Made by a program: the position numbers and the translations under genes
Assembly: GCA_017304555.1 (NCBI GenBank)
Contig: JAFKKS010000167.1
Span: 1-33,991 of the forward strand
Source of the DNA: Hyphomicrobiales bacterium
GTDB taxonomy: Bacteria > Pseudomonadota > Alphaproteobacteria > Rhizobiales > Xanthobacteraceae
Direction of reading: 5' to 3'
Length of the DNA: 33,991 nucleotides
The notes under the pieces: model-generated
Database searches by the model: none
What the model was told of the DNA's origin: nothing
Seen by the model: only the letters and a program-made list of their open reading frames with translations
Shown: in pieces, positions 14,366-23,081 of the stretch
How positions within the stretch are numbered: the first letter of the stretch is position 1
Layout: each line of letters opens with the position of its first letter

Positions 14366-15652
14366 TCAGCGTACCAGCGCGAGATGCGGGGCGTCTTGCG
14401 TCTCCGGCAAACGCTCGCCGATGACGGCATTGCGGCCAGCGGCCTTCGCCGCATATAGACGCTCGTCCGCCACCGCGAACAGGCCGTTGTAGTCGGACGC
14501 GTCCTCCGCGCAGCTTGCGACGCCGATGCTCACGGTGACACGCGGCGCCTCGCCCACGGCGGCGCCCGCAACTTCGCGACGAATACGCTCACCGAGCGCC
14601 ACCGCCGCGGCGCCCGCCATGCCGTCACAGATCACGACGAACTCCTCGCCACCGAAACGAAAGACGAGATCGCTCGCGCGCACCTGCGCCATCACGTTCG
14701 CAGCAATGCGCTTGAGCACCGCGTCGCCGGCGGCGTGGCCGTAGCGATCGTTGAAACTCTTGAAGTTGTCGATGTCGACAAGCAGCACGCTTACCGGGCG
14801 GCCCGCAAGCGCCGCCGCATCCACCACCGCGCGCCCTTGCGACTCAAGGCGGCCACGGTCGAGCGCGCCGGTCAGCGCATCGCGCCCCGACCGCGCCAAC
14901 AGGTCCTCATAGCGTTCGCGGTAGGTGAGGAGATCGAATACATCGGCGAGCCTGCGCATCGGCTTCGCATTCTTGCGCGGCTCGAGGTGGCGCAAATAGA
15001 AGCTTACCAACGGGGCGTAGAGCGCGACCGCCGCCATCTTCGCGACCCAGCCGCCGACAAGCACCGAGTACGGCGCGCCGGTGAGCAGCCGCAACCCACC
15101 GAAGAACATCACCTGGTCAAAGGTCATGATGGCCGCGCCGCAAAGGAGAAGCCGCGGCAGCAAGTGTCCGCCAAAGAGACGTCGAACCTGCTCATAAGCC
15201 AGGATCATCAGGATGCAGTCGACGAAGAGCACCGCGGTGCCCCACACCATCAGCCAGCCCATCTGGTCGACGAGGCCGAAATCGGCTTCGCGCCCCGGCG
15301 ACAGCGGCAACGCAACGTGATTGCGGATCACAAGCGCCAGCGCGAGTAGCAACACATTGCCGAGAAGGAGGCCGTAAATCGGCTGACGCACCACAACCGC
15401 GTCGTCGCGGATGTAGACCATCAGCATCAGCATCAGCTTGCCGGTGAACAGAACGACCGAGCCGGGCGAGGCGATGATGCCGAACGGCAGTTCGACGTAA
15501 AGGATGGCCGCGAGATAGGTCTCGAGGAAGTGCATCACCCCGAGCGCACAGAAGAACGCGCCGATGCCGATGCGCGCACGGGCGCGGAATAGAACGGCCA
15601 GCACGCCGAAGTAGACGACCGCCTCGACGGCGAAGAGGGCCGCATTCAACAA
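14366..15652 (-). CDS. Membrane-anchored diguanylate cyclase (GGDEF)
   Basis: About 428 residues from a TTG at 15652; TTG 15655 is adjacent. No ATG or GTG lies in frame between the upstream TGA and the first TM segment, so the exact start is uncertain. Residues 1-225 contain about seven hydrophobic helices and may be a vitamin-uptake-like or other 7TM sensor. A short linker (ERYEDLLARSGRDALTGALDR) leads to the GGDEF domain. The active site is GGEEF at 334-338, VDIDNFKSFND binds Mg, and the RASD at 325-328 is an intact inhibitory I-site. It makes c-di-GMP from two GTP and should show product feedback. A PilZ protein, a possible c-di-GMP receptor, is encoded at 25163-25444. Confidence 0.88.
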   Translation of the reverse strand: MLNAALFAVEAVVYFGVLAVLFRARARIGIGAFFCALGVMHFLETYLAAILYVELPFGIIASPGSVVLFTGKLMLMLMVYIRDDAVVVRQPIYGLLLGNVLLLALALVIRNHVALPLSPGREADFGLVDQMGWLMVWGTAVLFVDCILMILAYEQVRRLFGGHLLPRLLLCGAAIMTFDQVMFFGGLRLLTGAPYSVLVGGWVAKMAAVALYAPLVSFYLRHLEPRKNAKPMRRLADVFDLLTYRERYEDLLARSGRDALTGALDRGRLESQGRAVVDAAALAGRPVSVLLVDIDNFKSFNDRYGHAAGDAVLKRIAANVMAQVRASDLVFRFGGEEFVVICDGMAGAAAVALGERIRREVAGAAVGEAPRVTVSIGVASCAEDASDYNGLFAVADERLYAAKAAGRNAVIGERLPETQDAPHLALVR

Positions 15653-15857
15653 CTGCGACGACGTAACAAGCGAAATGAGCGTCCGCGAAAAGGGGGAGCG
15701 GTCGCTCCTGGCGACGAGCGCGATCCCTATGGGACGTTCGTATGCGCGTCAGGGTTAACAAATCGGTTGTCGCGCGACCGCGGGGGCGCCGCAGGGTTTC
15801 CGCTGCGTTAACGCCCTTGCAGAAATTGCGTAGACCGATGCCACCGGCGCAAGACGC

Positions 15858-15888
15858 AAAAAGGGGCAGAGCCTTGCGGCCCTGCCCT
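15858..15888 (-). terminator. Intrinsic terminator of the aquaporin gene
   Basis: Read on the minus strand: GGGCAG, G, GCC, loop GCAA, GGC, T, CTGCCC, C, then TTTTT. A six-pair stem is stacked on a three-pair stem with one G-T mismatch, followed by five T, 20 bp after the aqpZ stop codon. Confidence 0.85.
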
Positions 15889-15907
15889 CAGCAATTTGAC
15901 AGAGACC

Positions 15908-16636
15908 TCAAGCCGGCTGGCGCTGCGTGCCCGTCACCTCGCCATGCGGCTCCTCGCTCAGCCAGCGATACAGCACGCCGCCGACAACGCCGCCAACGAG
16001 GGGCGCCACCCAGAACATCCACAACTGCGCCAACGCCCAGCCGCCGACGAACAGTGCCGGACCCGTGCTGCGCGCAGGATTGACCGACGTGTTGGTGATC
16101 GGAATGCTGACAAGGTGGATCATCACCAGCGCAAGCCCGATCGCGAGCGGCGCGAAGCCCGCCGGTGCCTTGCCGTGGGTCGAGCCCATGATCACGAACA
16201 GGAACATTGCGGTGAGCACGACCTCGGCGACGAAGCCGGACAGCATGCTGTATTTGCCGGGCGAGTGATCGCCGTAGCCGTTGGCGGCAAAGCCCTTCGC
16301 CAGACTGAAATCAGCCGTTCCGCTCGCGATCAGATAGAGGATCGCCGAGGCAATCACTGCGCCGATGACCTGCGCTACGATGTACGGCAGGATCTGGTTC
16401 GTGGGAAAGCGGCCGCCGGCGGCAAGCCCGACCGTCACCGCTGGGTTGAGGTGGCATCCGGAGATGTGGCCGATCGCATAGGCCATCGTCACGACGGAGA
16501 GGCCGAAGGTCAACGCTACGCCAAGCAACCCGATACCAACCTGCGGGAACCCCGCTGCAATGACGGCGCTGCCGCAACCAGCGAAGGTCAGCCAGAACGT
16601 GCCGATCGCTTCGGCGAAATATTTTCGCGTAGACAT
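15908..16636 (-). CDS. aqpZ: Aquaporin Z, water channel
   Basis: 242 residues; ATG 16636 with GGGAG 7-8 nt upstream. Six TM helices and two half-helices carry the NPA motifs at 64-66 (HLNPAVT) and 186-188 (VNPARS). The selectivity-filter residues match E. coli AqpZ: Phe44, His174, Thr183 and Arg189, the narrow orthodox-aquaporin set rather than a glycerol facilitator. [17 protein letters not shown] is the usual first helix. The C-terminus is longer than the E. coli protein by a short polar tail. It conducts water across the inner membrane. The gene is monocistronic with its own terminator and is divergent from the HlyU-like gene. Confidence 0.93.
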   Translation of the reverse strand: MSTRKYFAEAIGTFWLTFAGCGSAVIAAGFPQVGIGLLGVALTFGLSVVTMAYAIGHISGCHLNPAVTVGLAAGGRFPTNQILPYIVAQVIGAVIASAILYLIASGTADFSLAKGFAANGYGDHSPGKYSMLSGFVAEVVLTAMFLFVIMGSTHGKAPAGFAPLAIGLALVMIHLVSIPITNTSVNPARSTGPALFVGGWALAQLWMFWVAPLVGGVVGGVLYRWLSEEPHGEVTGTQRQPA

Positions 16637-16735
16637 GGTTTTTCTCCCATTGTGGCGAATCGAATCACCGCAGAACGCTTCCGAGCCGGGTCAATATGTT
16701 ACCTTTTCCATTGAACAGGAAGGTGACAGTCTCGA

Positions 16736-16754
16736 CTCAGCCATGCATGCTGAG
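16736..16754. promoter_or_regulatory. Inverted repeat upstream of the HlyU-like gene
   Basis: CTCAGC (16736-16741) and GCTGAG (16749-16754) flank CATGCAT, itself nearly symmetric. It ends 20 bp before the HlyU-like ATG, where a repressor could overlap the leader. A looser pair, ACCTTTTCC/GGAAGGT, lies just upstream (16701-16724). Confidence 0.3.
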
Positions 16755-16774
16755 AAACGGGGAAAGGATCCGCG

Positions 16775-17083
16775 ATGTCTTTTCTGAAAAAGCTATTCGG
16801 CTTAGGAGCGCCGGCGGCCGACGAGAGCGGCAAGCCTGCTGCATCGGAGGCGATCGAGTACAACGGCTTCACGATCCGCGCCGAGCCTTACAAAGACGGC
16901 GGGCAGTATCAGACGGCTGGCGTCATCGCGCAGGAGATCGATGGCGTGATGAAGGAGCACCGCTTCGTGCGTGCCGACCGCTACGCTTCGCTCGAAGACG
17001 CGGTGACTTTCACGCATACGAAAGGCAAGCAGATCGTCGACGAGGCGACGCGGCTTGGCGGGACGAGGAAGTTGTTCGACTAG
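16775..17083 (+). CDS. HlyU-family protein
   Basis: 102 residues; ATG 16775 behind GGAAAGGA. The protein matches the small HlyU-type family: an N-terminal amphipathic MSFLKKLFGLG, then YNGFTIRAEPYKDGGQYQTAG and the charged HRFVRADRY. GKQIVDE is near the end. The family is named for Vibrio HlyU, but most alphaproteobacterial members are uncharacterised and this protein has no evident winged-helix DNA-binding motif, so a regulatory role should not be assumed. It stands alone between the aquaporin and the ABC exporter. Confidence 0.75.
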   Translation: MSFLKKLFGLGAPAADESGKPAASEAIEYNGFTIRAEPYKDGGQYQTAGVIAQEIDGVMKEHRFVRADRYASLEDAVTFTHTKGKQIVDEATRLGGTRKLFD

Positions 17084-17137
17084 GAGAATTGTCATCCCTA
17101 AGTGAAGCGAGCCGGAATGCCCTCCTAAGGCAAAACC

Positions 17138-17899
17138 TCACGTCTTCAGGCGATAGCCGGTCTTGAATATCCAAGCGATGATCGCGAGGCAGATCCCGAG
17201 ACAAGCGAAGATCGCCGCGATGCTGATCTCCACACTCACGTCGCCTTTGCCGAAAAAGCTCCAGCGAAAGCCGCTGACGAGGTAGAGGACCGGATTGAGC
17301 AGCGAAATCTTCTGCCAAAGCGGCGGCAGCATATCGATGGAATAGAAGCTGCCGCCGAGAAACGTCAGCGGCGTGATCACCAGCAGCGGAATGATCTGCA
17401 ATCGCTCGAAACTGTCCGCCCAGATGCCAATGATGAAGCCGAACAGGCTGAAGGTCACCGCCGTGAGGATCAGGAAGGTGAGCATCCAGAACGGGTGCTG
17501 AATGTGCAGCGGGACGAACAGCGCCGCCGTTGCGAGGATGATAAGGCCGAGAATGATCGACTTCGTCGCGGCGGCGCCGACATAACTGACGACGATCTCG
17601 ACATAGGACACCGGCGCCGAGAGTAACTCGAAGATCGTGCCGACGAAGCGTGGAAAATAGATGCCGAAGGACGCGTTGGCGATGCTCTGCGTCAGCAGCG
17701 AGAGCATGATCAGGCCCGGCACGATGAAGGCGCCGTAGCTCACGCCGTCGATCTCGGTGATGCGCGAGCCGATCGCCGAGCCGAAGACGACGAAGTAGAG
17801 CGAGGTGGAGATCACCGGCGAGACGATGCTCTGCATCAGCGTGCGCCAGGTGCGCGCCATCTCGAACAGATAGATCGCGCGGATCGCGTAGATGTTCAT
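17138..17899 (-). CDS. ABC-2 type transporter permease (YadH-like)
   Basis: 253 residues, ATG 17899, overlapping the ATPase stop by 4 bp (ATGA). It has six hydrophobic segments, and [21 protein letters not shown] opens the domain. The ABC-2 family signature region is near residues 190-215 ([29 protein letters not shown]). Together with the ATPase it forms an exporter of the YadGH/DrrAB class. Its substrate is unknown; lipids, polysaccharides or drugs are typical. Confidence 0.9.
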   Translation of the reverse strand: MNIYAIRAIYLFEMARTWRTLMQSIVSPVISTSLYFVVFGSAIGSRITEIDGVSYGAFIVPGLIMLSLLTQSIANASFGIYFPRFVGTIFELLSAPVSYVEIVVSYVGAAATKSIILGLIILATAALFVPLHIQHPFWMLTFLILTAVTFSLFGFIIGIWADSFERLQIIPLLVITPLTFLGGSFYSIDMLPPLWQKISLLNPVLYLVSGFRWSFFGKGDVSVEISIAAIFACLGICLAIIAWIFKTGYRLKT

Positions 17900-18825
17900 C
17901 GGCGGTCGCTCACGAGGCTGACGAAGATTTCCTCCAGCGAGCTCTGCGTCGTCTGCAGATCGCGGAAGCGGATGCCGGCGTCGGCAAGCCCAGCGAGAAG
18001 GCGGGTGATGCCGGTGCGCTCGCCGCGCGTGTCGTAGGTGTAGACGAGCGCATTGCCGGCGTCGGCGAGTTCGAGCGCGAAGCCCTCGAGCCCCGCCGGC
18101 ACGGCCGTGAGCGGCGACTGCAGCAGCAACGTGAGCTGCTTCTTGCCGAGCTTGCGCATCAACTCAGCCTTCTCCTCGACGAGGATGATCTCGCCCTTGT
18201 TGATGACGCCGACGCGGTCCGCCATCTCCTCGGCCTCTTCGATGTAATGCGTCGTCAGGATCACGGTGACGCCGGAGGCACGCAATTCGCGCACCAGCGC
18301 CCACATGTCGCGGCGCAATTCGACGTCGACGCCGGCGGTCGGCTCATCGAGAAAAAGGATTTGCGGCTCGTGCGCGAGCGCCTTAGCGATCAGCACGCGG
18401 CGCTTCATGCCGCCCGAGAGCGTGATGATCTTGTTGTCCTTCTTCTCCCACAAAGAGAGTGAGCGCAGCACCTTCTCGACATGCGCGGGGTTTGCCGGCT
18501 TGCCGAACAGGCCGCGGCTGAAATTCGTCGTCGCCCACACGGTCTCGAACGCGTCGGTGGTGAGCTCCTGCGGCACGAGGCCGATCTTGGAGCGCGCCGC
18601 GCGGTAGTCCGTGACGATGTCGTGGCCGTCGGCGAGGACGCGCCCGGTCGAGGGATTGACGATGCCGCAGACGATGCTGATGAGCGTCGTCTTGCCGGCG
18701 CCGTTGGGGCCGAGCAGCGCGAAGATCTCGCCGCGCCGGATCTCCAGATTGATGCTTTTCAGCGCCTGGAAGCCGCCGGCGTAGGTCTTCGACAGATTCT
18801 CAATCGAGATGACGGATTGGGACAT
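17896..18825 (-). CDS. ABC exporter ATP-binding protein (YadG-like)
   Basis: 309 residues, ATG 18825. Walker A is GPNGAGKT (39-46), the Q-loop is VPQELTT (~84-90), the signature is LSGGM (136-140) and Walker B is LFLDEP (157-162), followed by the H-loop in [13 protein letters not shown]-terminal extension of ~90 residues (from [15 protein letters not shown], ending [13 protein letters not shown]) is typical of ABC-2/DrrA-type ATPases. It powers the downstream permease, with which it is translationally coupled. The upstream gap to the helicase is 161 bp and shows no clear promoter. Confidence 0.92.
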   Translation of the reverse strand: MSQSVISIENLSKTYAGGFQALKSINLEIRRGEIFALLGPNGAGKTTLISIVCGIVNPSTGRVLADGHDIVTDYRAARSKIGLVPQELTTDAFETVWATTNFSRGLFGKPANPAHVEKVLRSLSLWEKKDNKIITLSGGMKRRVLIAKALAHEPQILFLDEPTAGVDVELRRDMWALVRELRASGVTVILTTHYIEEAEEMADRVGVINKGEIILVEEKAELMRKLGKKQLTLLLQSPLTAVPAGLEGFALELADAGNALVYTYDTRGERTGITRLLAGLADAGIRFRDLQTTQSSLEEIFVSLVSDRR

Positions 18826-18986
18826 GAAAAAACTTGCCGTGCCGAAGTGGCAGAGTTGTGAAACGACGAAATCGCGGCGAATCGGTCGGGGCGCGCGTCT
18901 TACGCGCCTTGCAGGCAGATGGCGAGATGCTTACGACCCGTGCCGGACGCAAGGGCTCCTGACGCCAGCGGACGCAACTGTTGCAT

Positions 18987-20108
18987 TCACACCACGACCG
19001 TCAGCCGCTTCGCGGCGCGGGTGATGCCGGTGTAAAGCCAGCGGTCACGGCTGTCGGGGAACGCAAAGCTTTCGTCGAACAGGACGACGTCGTCCCATTG
19101 CGAGCCCTGCGCCTTGTGCACCGTAAGCACATAGCCATAGTCGAATTCGTCGTAGGGCTTGCGACGCTGCCATTCGAACTCCTCGATGCCGCCGGTGAAG
19201 CATTCCGAGCGCACCGACACCTTGACCGGGCGGCCGCTACCCTCGTCGTCGGGCACGAGGCGCATGCTGATCAGCGAGCCGCGGCCGGCGTTGCGCTCCT
19301 TCACCGTCCAAAGGCCGCCGTTGAACAGCGCCTTCTTGCGGTTGTTGCGCAGGCAGACAAGCTTATCGCCGGCGACCGGGAGCTTTCCTTCAAGACCCCG
19401 CCGCTCGCGCATGCGCGCATTGTAGGCGCGGCGCGTGTTGTTGCGGCCGACGAGGACCTGATCGGCGGCGATGACGCGATCGGGATCGAGCGCACTTTTG
19501 CGCACGACCTGCGTCTCGCCATAGACGCCCGGCTCCAGCGCGCGGCCTTCGCGGACATCCATCGAGAGGCGAACGATCGGATCGTCCTGCGCCTGCCGAT
19601 GCACTTCGGTGAGCATCGCATCCGGCTCTTGGTCGGTGAAGAAGCCGCCGGCATTGGCGCCGCTCTGGATCGGCGGAAGCTGCGCCGGATCGCCGAGAAC
19701 GAGCAGCGGCACGTCGAACGAGATGAGGTCACGGCCGAGCTCGGCGTCGACCATCGAGCATTCGTCGATGATGATGAGCTTCGCTTTCGAGGCGGGCGCG
19801 TCGTCCCATAATTCGAAATTCGGCGTCTCCTCCCCGCTTTCGCGCGCGCGATAGATCAGGCTGTGGATAGTCGAAGCACCGATGCAGCCACGGCTACGCA
19901 TCACCTGTGCCGCCTTGCCGGTGAAGGCCGCGAACAGCACCTTGCCGTCAACGCCGTCGGCGATGTGGCGCGCCAGCATGGTCTTGCCAGTGCCGGCATA
20001 GCCGAACAGGCGGAAGATTTGCGGTACCCCGCCTTTCCCTGGCTTGGTTTTCAGCCAAGCCGAGACGGCGGAGAGTGCGGCATCCTGATGCGGGGTGAAA
20101 CTGGGCAA
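18987..20108 (-). CDS. RecD2/Dda-like ATP-dependent DNA helicase (SF1)
   Basis: 373 residues from TTG 20108, chosen because GAGG lies 7 nt upstream and the product begins MPSFTPHQDAAL; a GTG at 20129 would add 7 residues. SF1 motifs are in order: GYAGTGKT (Walker A, 36-43), TGKAAQVMRSRG (Ia), IIIDECSMVD (Walker B/II), LVLGDPAQLPPI (III), the SH3-like insert, then YGYVLTVHKAQGSQWDDVVL (V) and LYTGITRAAKRL (VI). The length and motif set match the compact 5'-3' helicases like T4 Dda rather than RecBCD RecD. Likely role: replication restart or repair. No recB/recC neighbours. Confidence 0.88.
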   Translation of the reverse strand: MPSFTPHQDAALSAVSAWLKTKPGKGGVPQIFRLFGYAGTGKTMLARHIADGVDGKVLFAAFTGKAAQVMRSRGCIGASTIHSLIYRARESGEETPNFELWDDAPASKAKLIIIDECSMVDAELGRDLISFDVPLLVLGDPAQLPPIQSGANAGGFFTDQEPDAMLTEVHRQAQDDPIVRLSMDVREGRALEPGVYGETQVVRKSALDPDRVIAADQVLVGRNNTRRAYNARMRERRGLEGKLPVAGDKLVCLRNNRKKALFNGGLWTVKERNAGRGSLISMRLVPDDEGSGRPVKVSVRSECFTGGIEEFEWQRRKPYDEFDYGYVLTVHKAQGSQWDDVVLFDESFAFPDSRDRWLYTGITRAAKRLTVVV

Positions 20109-20210
20109 GCGCGGACCTCGTCGATCCACGCAGAGAGAACAAAAATGGAACGATCGTCAAGCCCGAAAGGTGAGCTTGAAGCCTAGGCCCAGAAATGGAC
20201 GGCCATGAGC

Positions 20211-20332
20211 CGTCATGCCCGCACTTGTTGCGGGCATCCACGTCTTTCTTGATTTGTTGCAAGCAAGACGTGGATGGCCGGGACAAGAGGGCGTTCACGC
20301 CCGTCTTCGACGGGCTATGCCCGGCCATGACG
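20211..20332. repeat. Dispersed palindromic element with 12-bp perfect arms
   Basis: CATCCACGTCTT (20235-20246) pairs with AAGACGTGGATG (20265-20276) around an 18-nt loop. Outer pairing CGTCATG (20211-20217) with CATGACG (20326-20332) encloses a second small hairpin GGGCGTTCACGCCC (20289-20302). This arrangement (GTCATGCCCG, then ACGTGGATGGCCGGGAC) is familiar to me as a frequent Bradyrhizobium-group repeat. It sits upstream of the helicase and downstream of the SHMT-like gene, both on the minus strand, and may end the latter's transcript. Confidence 0.7.
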
Positions 20333-20345
20333 AGAAACGTTGGCG

Positions 20346-21704
20346 TCAGGCCGGCGGGAGGCCGTGTTCGAAGCAGTAGTAGAGTGTCGGGAAGCTATGG
20401 CGCAGCGCCACCGCGTCGTTGCGCACATCCTCCGGCTTCTCACCGCGCACGATGACGCGTGCGATCATCTCGGCGATCGCCTCCATCTCGCGCTCCTTCA
20501 TGCCGAAACGCGTGACCTCGATGGTGCCGATGCGCAAGCCCCCGGGGAAATCCCAGTCCTCCTTACGGTCGCTCGGCAGCAGGTTCTTGTTGACGATGAG
20601 GTTGGCGCGTTCGAGCGTCTGCGCCGCTTTGAGTCCGCGCCCATATTTACGCACGTCGGCGATCGCCTGATGCGTCGTGGTGAAGCCCTTGTGGGCGCCG
20701 AGCATGGGGATGCCACGCTCCTGCAGCGCCTTCGCGAGCGCCTGCGCATTCTTCACGATCTGCGCCTGCAGCGCGTCGCCGAACGCGATCGCCTCCGCCG
20801 TCGCGAGCGCCAGCGCGGCGACGCGGTTGACCTGATGCGTCGCCGCCCAAACCGGGAAGACGGCCGTGGTGACCGGCTCGGTGATGTCGGGATCATCCCA
20901 GACGATGATGCCGGACTGCGGGCCGGAGAAGGTCTTGCCGGCGGAGCCGGTCATGATGTCGGCGCCTTCCGCCAGCGGGTCTTGGAACTGGCGGCCGCCG
21001 ACGAGGCCGAGTTGATGCGCGGCGTCGAAGAACAGGCGTCCGCCCCATTCGCTGATCACCTTCTTCATCTCCGCGACCGGCTGCGGAAACAGCGTCATGG
21101 AGAGGCCGAGCGCGACGAGCTTCGGCGCGACGAGCGGCGCACTGCGGCGGAACAGATCTATATCGACGACCAGTTCTTCCGGGTCGAAGGGGATGTCGAC
21201 GATCTTGCGCCCCATGGCGCCGGCGGGGCCGTCGAGACGATTCGACGAATGCCCGCCGATCGGCTGCGCTGCGGTCATCACCACGTCGCCCGGCTGCGTC
21301 AGTGCGGTGTAGACGACGGCGTTGCCGACCATCGACGCGCACATGCGATGGTCCGCATAGGCGCAACGGAAATGCTGCTTGAGAAGCTCGACGCAGAGCG
21401 CCTCGACCTCGTCGATATGGCGGGTGCCGGCAAACCAGCGATTGACCGGGCCGATGTGCCCTTCCGCTGCGCGGGTGCCGATCTCGGCGGCGAGAAGCGC
21501 GCGCACGCCGGGGCTGGTTGGCGCTTCCGGCGCGAGGAGATTGATGCAGTCGGCGCCGCGCCACTGCGCGTTACGGGCGACCGCGGCGGTGACCGCTTCG
21601 CCCATCGCCTTGGCGTCGGCGCAGGCGTCGAGCACGGCGCGCGCCGTCGCCAGCGCATCACGATCATGGACTTCGATGCGGTTGGGGCGGACGACTTCGT
21701 TCAT
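20346..21704 (-). CDS. Serine hydroxymethyltransferase-like PLP enzyme (not the standard GlyA)
   Basis: 452 residues; ATG 21704 with GGGAGAG 6 nt upstream. Fold-type I SHMT features: AAEGHIGPVNRWFAGTRHID (79-98) matches the AEGYPG..RYYGG segment, keeping Glu81 but changing the Tyr pair to Trp-Phe. Asp227 and His230 sit in FFDAAHQLGLVGG as in SHMT. The PLP lysine is Lys257 in GSAGKTFSGPQ, where GlyA has THKTLRGPR. The carboxylate Arg lies in GLRIGT. Substrates could be alpha-methylserine, glycine/serine or another beta-hydroxy amino acid. A divergent Lrp/AsnC gene 119 bp away suggests amino-acid-responsive control. The usual glyA neighbours (nrdR, ribD) are absent. Confidence 0.8.
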   Translation of the reverse strand: MNEVVRPNRIEVHDRDALATARAVLDACADAKAMGEAVTAAVARNAQWRGADCINLLAPEAPTSPGVRALLAAEIGTRAAEGHIGPVNRWFAGTRHIDEVEALCVELLKQHFRCAYADHRMCASMVGNAVVYTALTQPGDVVMTAAQPIGGHSSNRLDGPAGAMGRKIVDIPFDPEELVVDIDLFRRSAPLVAPKLVALGLSMTLFPQPVAEMKKVISEWGGRLFFDAAHQLGLVGGRQFQDPLAEGADIMTGSAGKTFSGPQSGIIVWDDPDITEPVTTAVFPVWAATHQVNRVAALALATAEAIAFGDALQAQIVKNAQALAKALQERGIPMLGAHKGFTTTHQAIADVRKYGRGLKAAQTLERANLIVNKNLLPSDRKEDWDFPGGLRIGTIEVTRFGMKEREMEAIAEMIARVIVRGEKPEDVRNDAVALRHSFPTLYYCFEHGLPPA

Positions 21705-21822
21705 GGCGGCTCTCCCTGCGATTGAGGTCTTCAGTGTATGACGAAATCCACGTGAAGAAATTTCGAATTGCCTTTTCATCCTTTCCAAGATGGAATGCCG
21801 AAATCGGCCTTTGAGGAAATCC
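21705..21822. promoter_or_regulatory. Divergent control region between the SHMT-like and Lrp genes
   Basis: 118 bp of AT-richer DNA between the two divergent starts. It contains GAAATTTC (21755-21762), a perfect palindrome in an A/T-rich run, which is the general character of Lrp-type sites. No strict -35/-10 pair is convincing. An autoregulated operator serving both genes is inferred from layout. Confidence 0.4.
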
Positions 21823-22332
21823 GTGAAAAGCCAGGCCAATAAACCGCCACCGCGTAAATCCGCCGCCGTCGCACTCGATTCGTTGGACCGACGCATCCTC
21901 ACGGTGCTGCAAGAGGACAACCAGATCACCAATCTCGCGCTCGCTGAGCGGGTCGGCCTGTCGCCTCCCGCTTGCCTCAAGCGGGTGCGACGGCTGCGCG
22001 ACGAGAAGGTGATCGTGAAGGACGTCGCGCTGGTCGATCCGGACCGCGTCGGGCAAGGCATCGTCGCCTTCGTCGGCGTCGAACTCGACCGCCAACGCGA
22101 AGACGTACTCGCCTCCTTCGAGCGCAAGATCGCCGCTGAAAGCGACGTGCAGCAATGCTACTTCGTCTCCGGCGAGATCGACTATCTTCTGATCGTGACC
22201 TGCCGCGACATGGATGCCTACAACGCGTTCGCGCGGCGCGTGCTCGCCAACGAGCACAACATCAGGCGCTTCCGCACGAGCTTCAATCTCTCGCGCGTGA
22301 AGTACGAAACCAAGGTGCCGCTGCCGGACTGA
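21823..22332 (+). CDS. Lrp/AsnC-family transcriptional regulator
   Basis: 169 residues from GTG 21823, chosen because GAGG lies 6 nt upstream; an ATG at 21790 would add 11 residues without a ribosome binding site. After a basic, proline-rich tail of ~20 residues comes the HTH (LDSLDRRILTVLQEDNQITN, then LAERVGLSPPACLKRVRRLR). The RAM/AsnC ligand-binding domain follows (QQCYFVSGEIDYLLIVTCRD). Such regulators form dimers/octamers and sense amino acids. It is divergent from the SHMT-like gene, its most likely target, and the thioesterase follows 36 bp downstream. Confidence 0.9.
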   Translation: MKSQANKPPPRKSAAVALDSLDRRILTVLQEDNQITNLALAERVGLSPPACLKRVRRLRDEKVIVKDVALVDPDRVGQGIVAFVGVELDRQREDVLASFERKIAAESDVQQCYFVSGEIDYLLIVTCRDMDAYNAFARRVLANEHNIRRFRTSFNLSRVKYETKVPLPD

Positions 22333-22368
22333 CCGGCTCCGAACTGACCGACTTATATGGGATGAACA

Positions 22369-22821
22369 ATGTCCGCACCGCAGAAACCTGAGGTCAAGAA
22401 GAAGCCGCCGACCGTCTCCGTCGGCGGCGAACCGCGCGGAGAACTAACCGTGCGCACCATCGCGATGTCCGCCGACACGAATGCGAACGGCGACATCTTC
22501 GGCGGCTGGGTGATGTCGCGCATGGATCAGGCGGGCGGCATCGCCGGCGTCGAGCGGGCGCAAGGCCGCGTCGTCACTATCGCGGTCGAGGGGATGACCT
22601 TCATCCGCCCCGTAGCAGTCGGCGACGTGTTGTGCGTCTACACGGAAGTGGAGAGCGTCGGACGCACGTCGATGCGCATCCATATCGAAGCCTGGGCGCG
22701 GCGCTTCCAAAAGAATTTCCGCGAGAAGGTGACCGACGCCACATTCACGTTCGTCGCCATCGACGACGAGGGAAAGCCGCGGCCGATCCCGCCGCTCGAG
22801 ACCAGCAGCGCCCCGTCCTAG
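22369..22821 (+). CDS. Acyl-CoA thioesterase, YciA-type hotdog protein
   Basis: 150 residues, ATG 22369. The hotdog core is unmistakable: RTIAMSADTNANGDIFGGWVMSRMD with the catalytic Asp of YciA-type thioesterases in NGDIFGG, then the central helix IAGVERAQGRVVTIAVEGMTFIRPV. TSMRIHIEAW and TDATFTFVAID follow. It hydrolyses acyl-CoAs in the cytoplasm. The first ~25 residues are a charged, Pro/Lys-rich tail. Gene position after the Lrp gene could mean read-through, but no functional link is evident. Confidence 0.9.
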   Translation: MSAPQKPEVKKKPPTVSVGGEPRGELTVRTIAMSADTNANGDIFGGWVMSRMDQAGGIAGVERAQGRVVTIAVEGMTFIRPVAVGDVLCVYTEVESVGRTSMRIHIEAWARRFQKNFREKVTDATFTFVAIDDEGKPRPIPPLETSSAPS

Positions 22822-22850
22822 GGGACCGCAGCGAAATGTTGCCACCGTTC

Positions 22851-22879
22851 ATTGAATTGTCACGATTGGCGCCTATATG
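22851..22879 (+). promoter_or_regulatory. Possible promoter of the transcript ending at 23002
   Basis: CTATAT at 22873-22878 fits the alphaproteobacterial -10 (often CTATAT). The best -35 matches are weak: ATTGAA at 22851-22856 with a 16-bp spacer, or TTGAAT one base later. A direct repeat of ATTGTCA at 22855-22861 and 22883-22889 brackets the -10 region and could be a regulator site. Support is modest. Confidence 0.3.
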
Positions 22880-22882
22880 GAC

Positions 22883-23002
22883 CATTGTCAGTCGCCCGAC
22901 GCTTCGACTGCAGCTTTACCACGGATGTACTGGGAGGCGCGGTTAGGTCGGGTGGCAGGCACGGATGCCCGCCCAGGGATGCCCCTCGGCGGGTTTCTTT
23001 TT
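22883..23002 (+). ncRNA. Candidate small RNA or attenuated leader, about 120 nt
   Basis: A promoter-like sequence at 22851-22879 and a strong intrinsic terminator at 22968-23002 bracket about 120 nt with no gene. The 5' part (GGGTGGCA, 22950-22957) can pair with TGCCCGCCC (22966-22974) with one bulged C, and that pairing uses the left arm of the terminator. The two structures exclude each other, as in attenuators. Alternatively the terminator simply ends the thioesterase transcript. No known RNA family was recognised. Confidence 0.3.
22968..23002 (+). terminator. Strong intrinsic terminator
   Basis: CCCGCC (22968-22973) pairs with GGCGGG (22988-22993); after one C-C mismatch AGGG (22975-22978) pairs with CCCT (22983-22986) around ATGC. 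TTTCTTTTT follows at 22994-23002. It lies 147 bp after the thioesterase stop. Confidence 0.85.
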
Positions 23003-23081
23003 GGCCTCTGGAAACTCTCAGCGCCGCTGCGGCCGCTTCCGAAATCCAATGCTCCCCGGATTGCAGCCTTTCCGAAACCTT

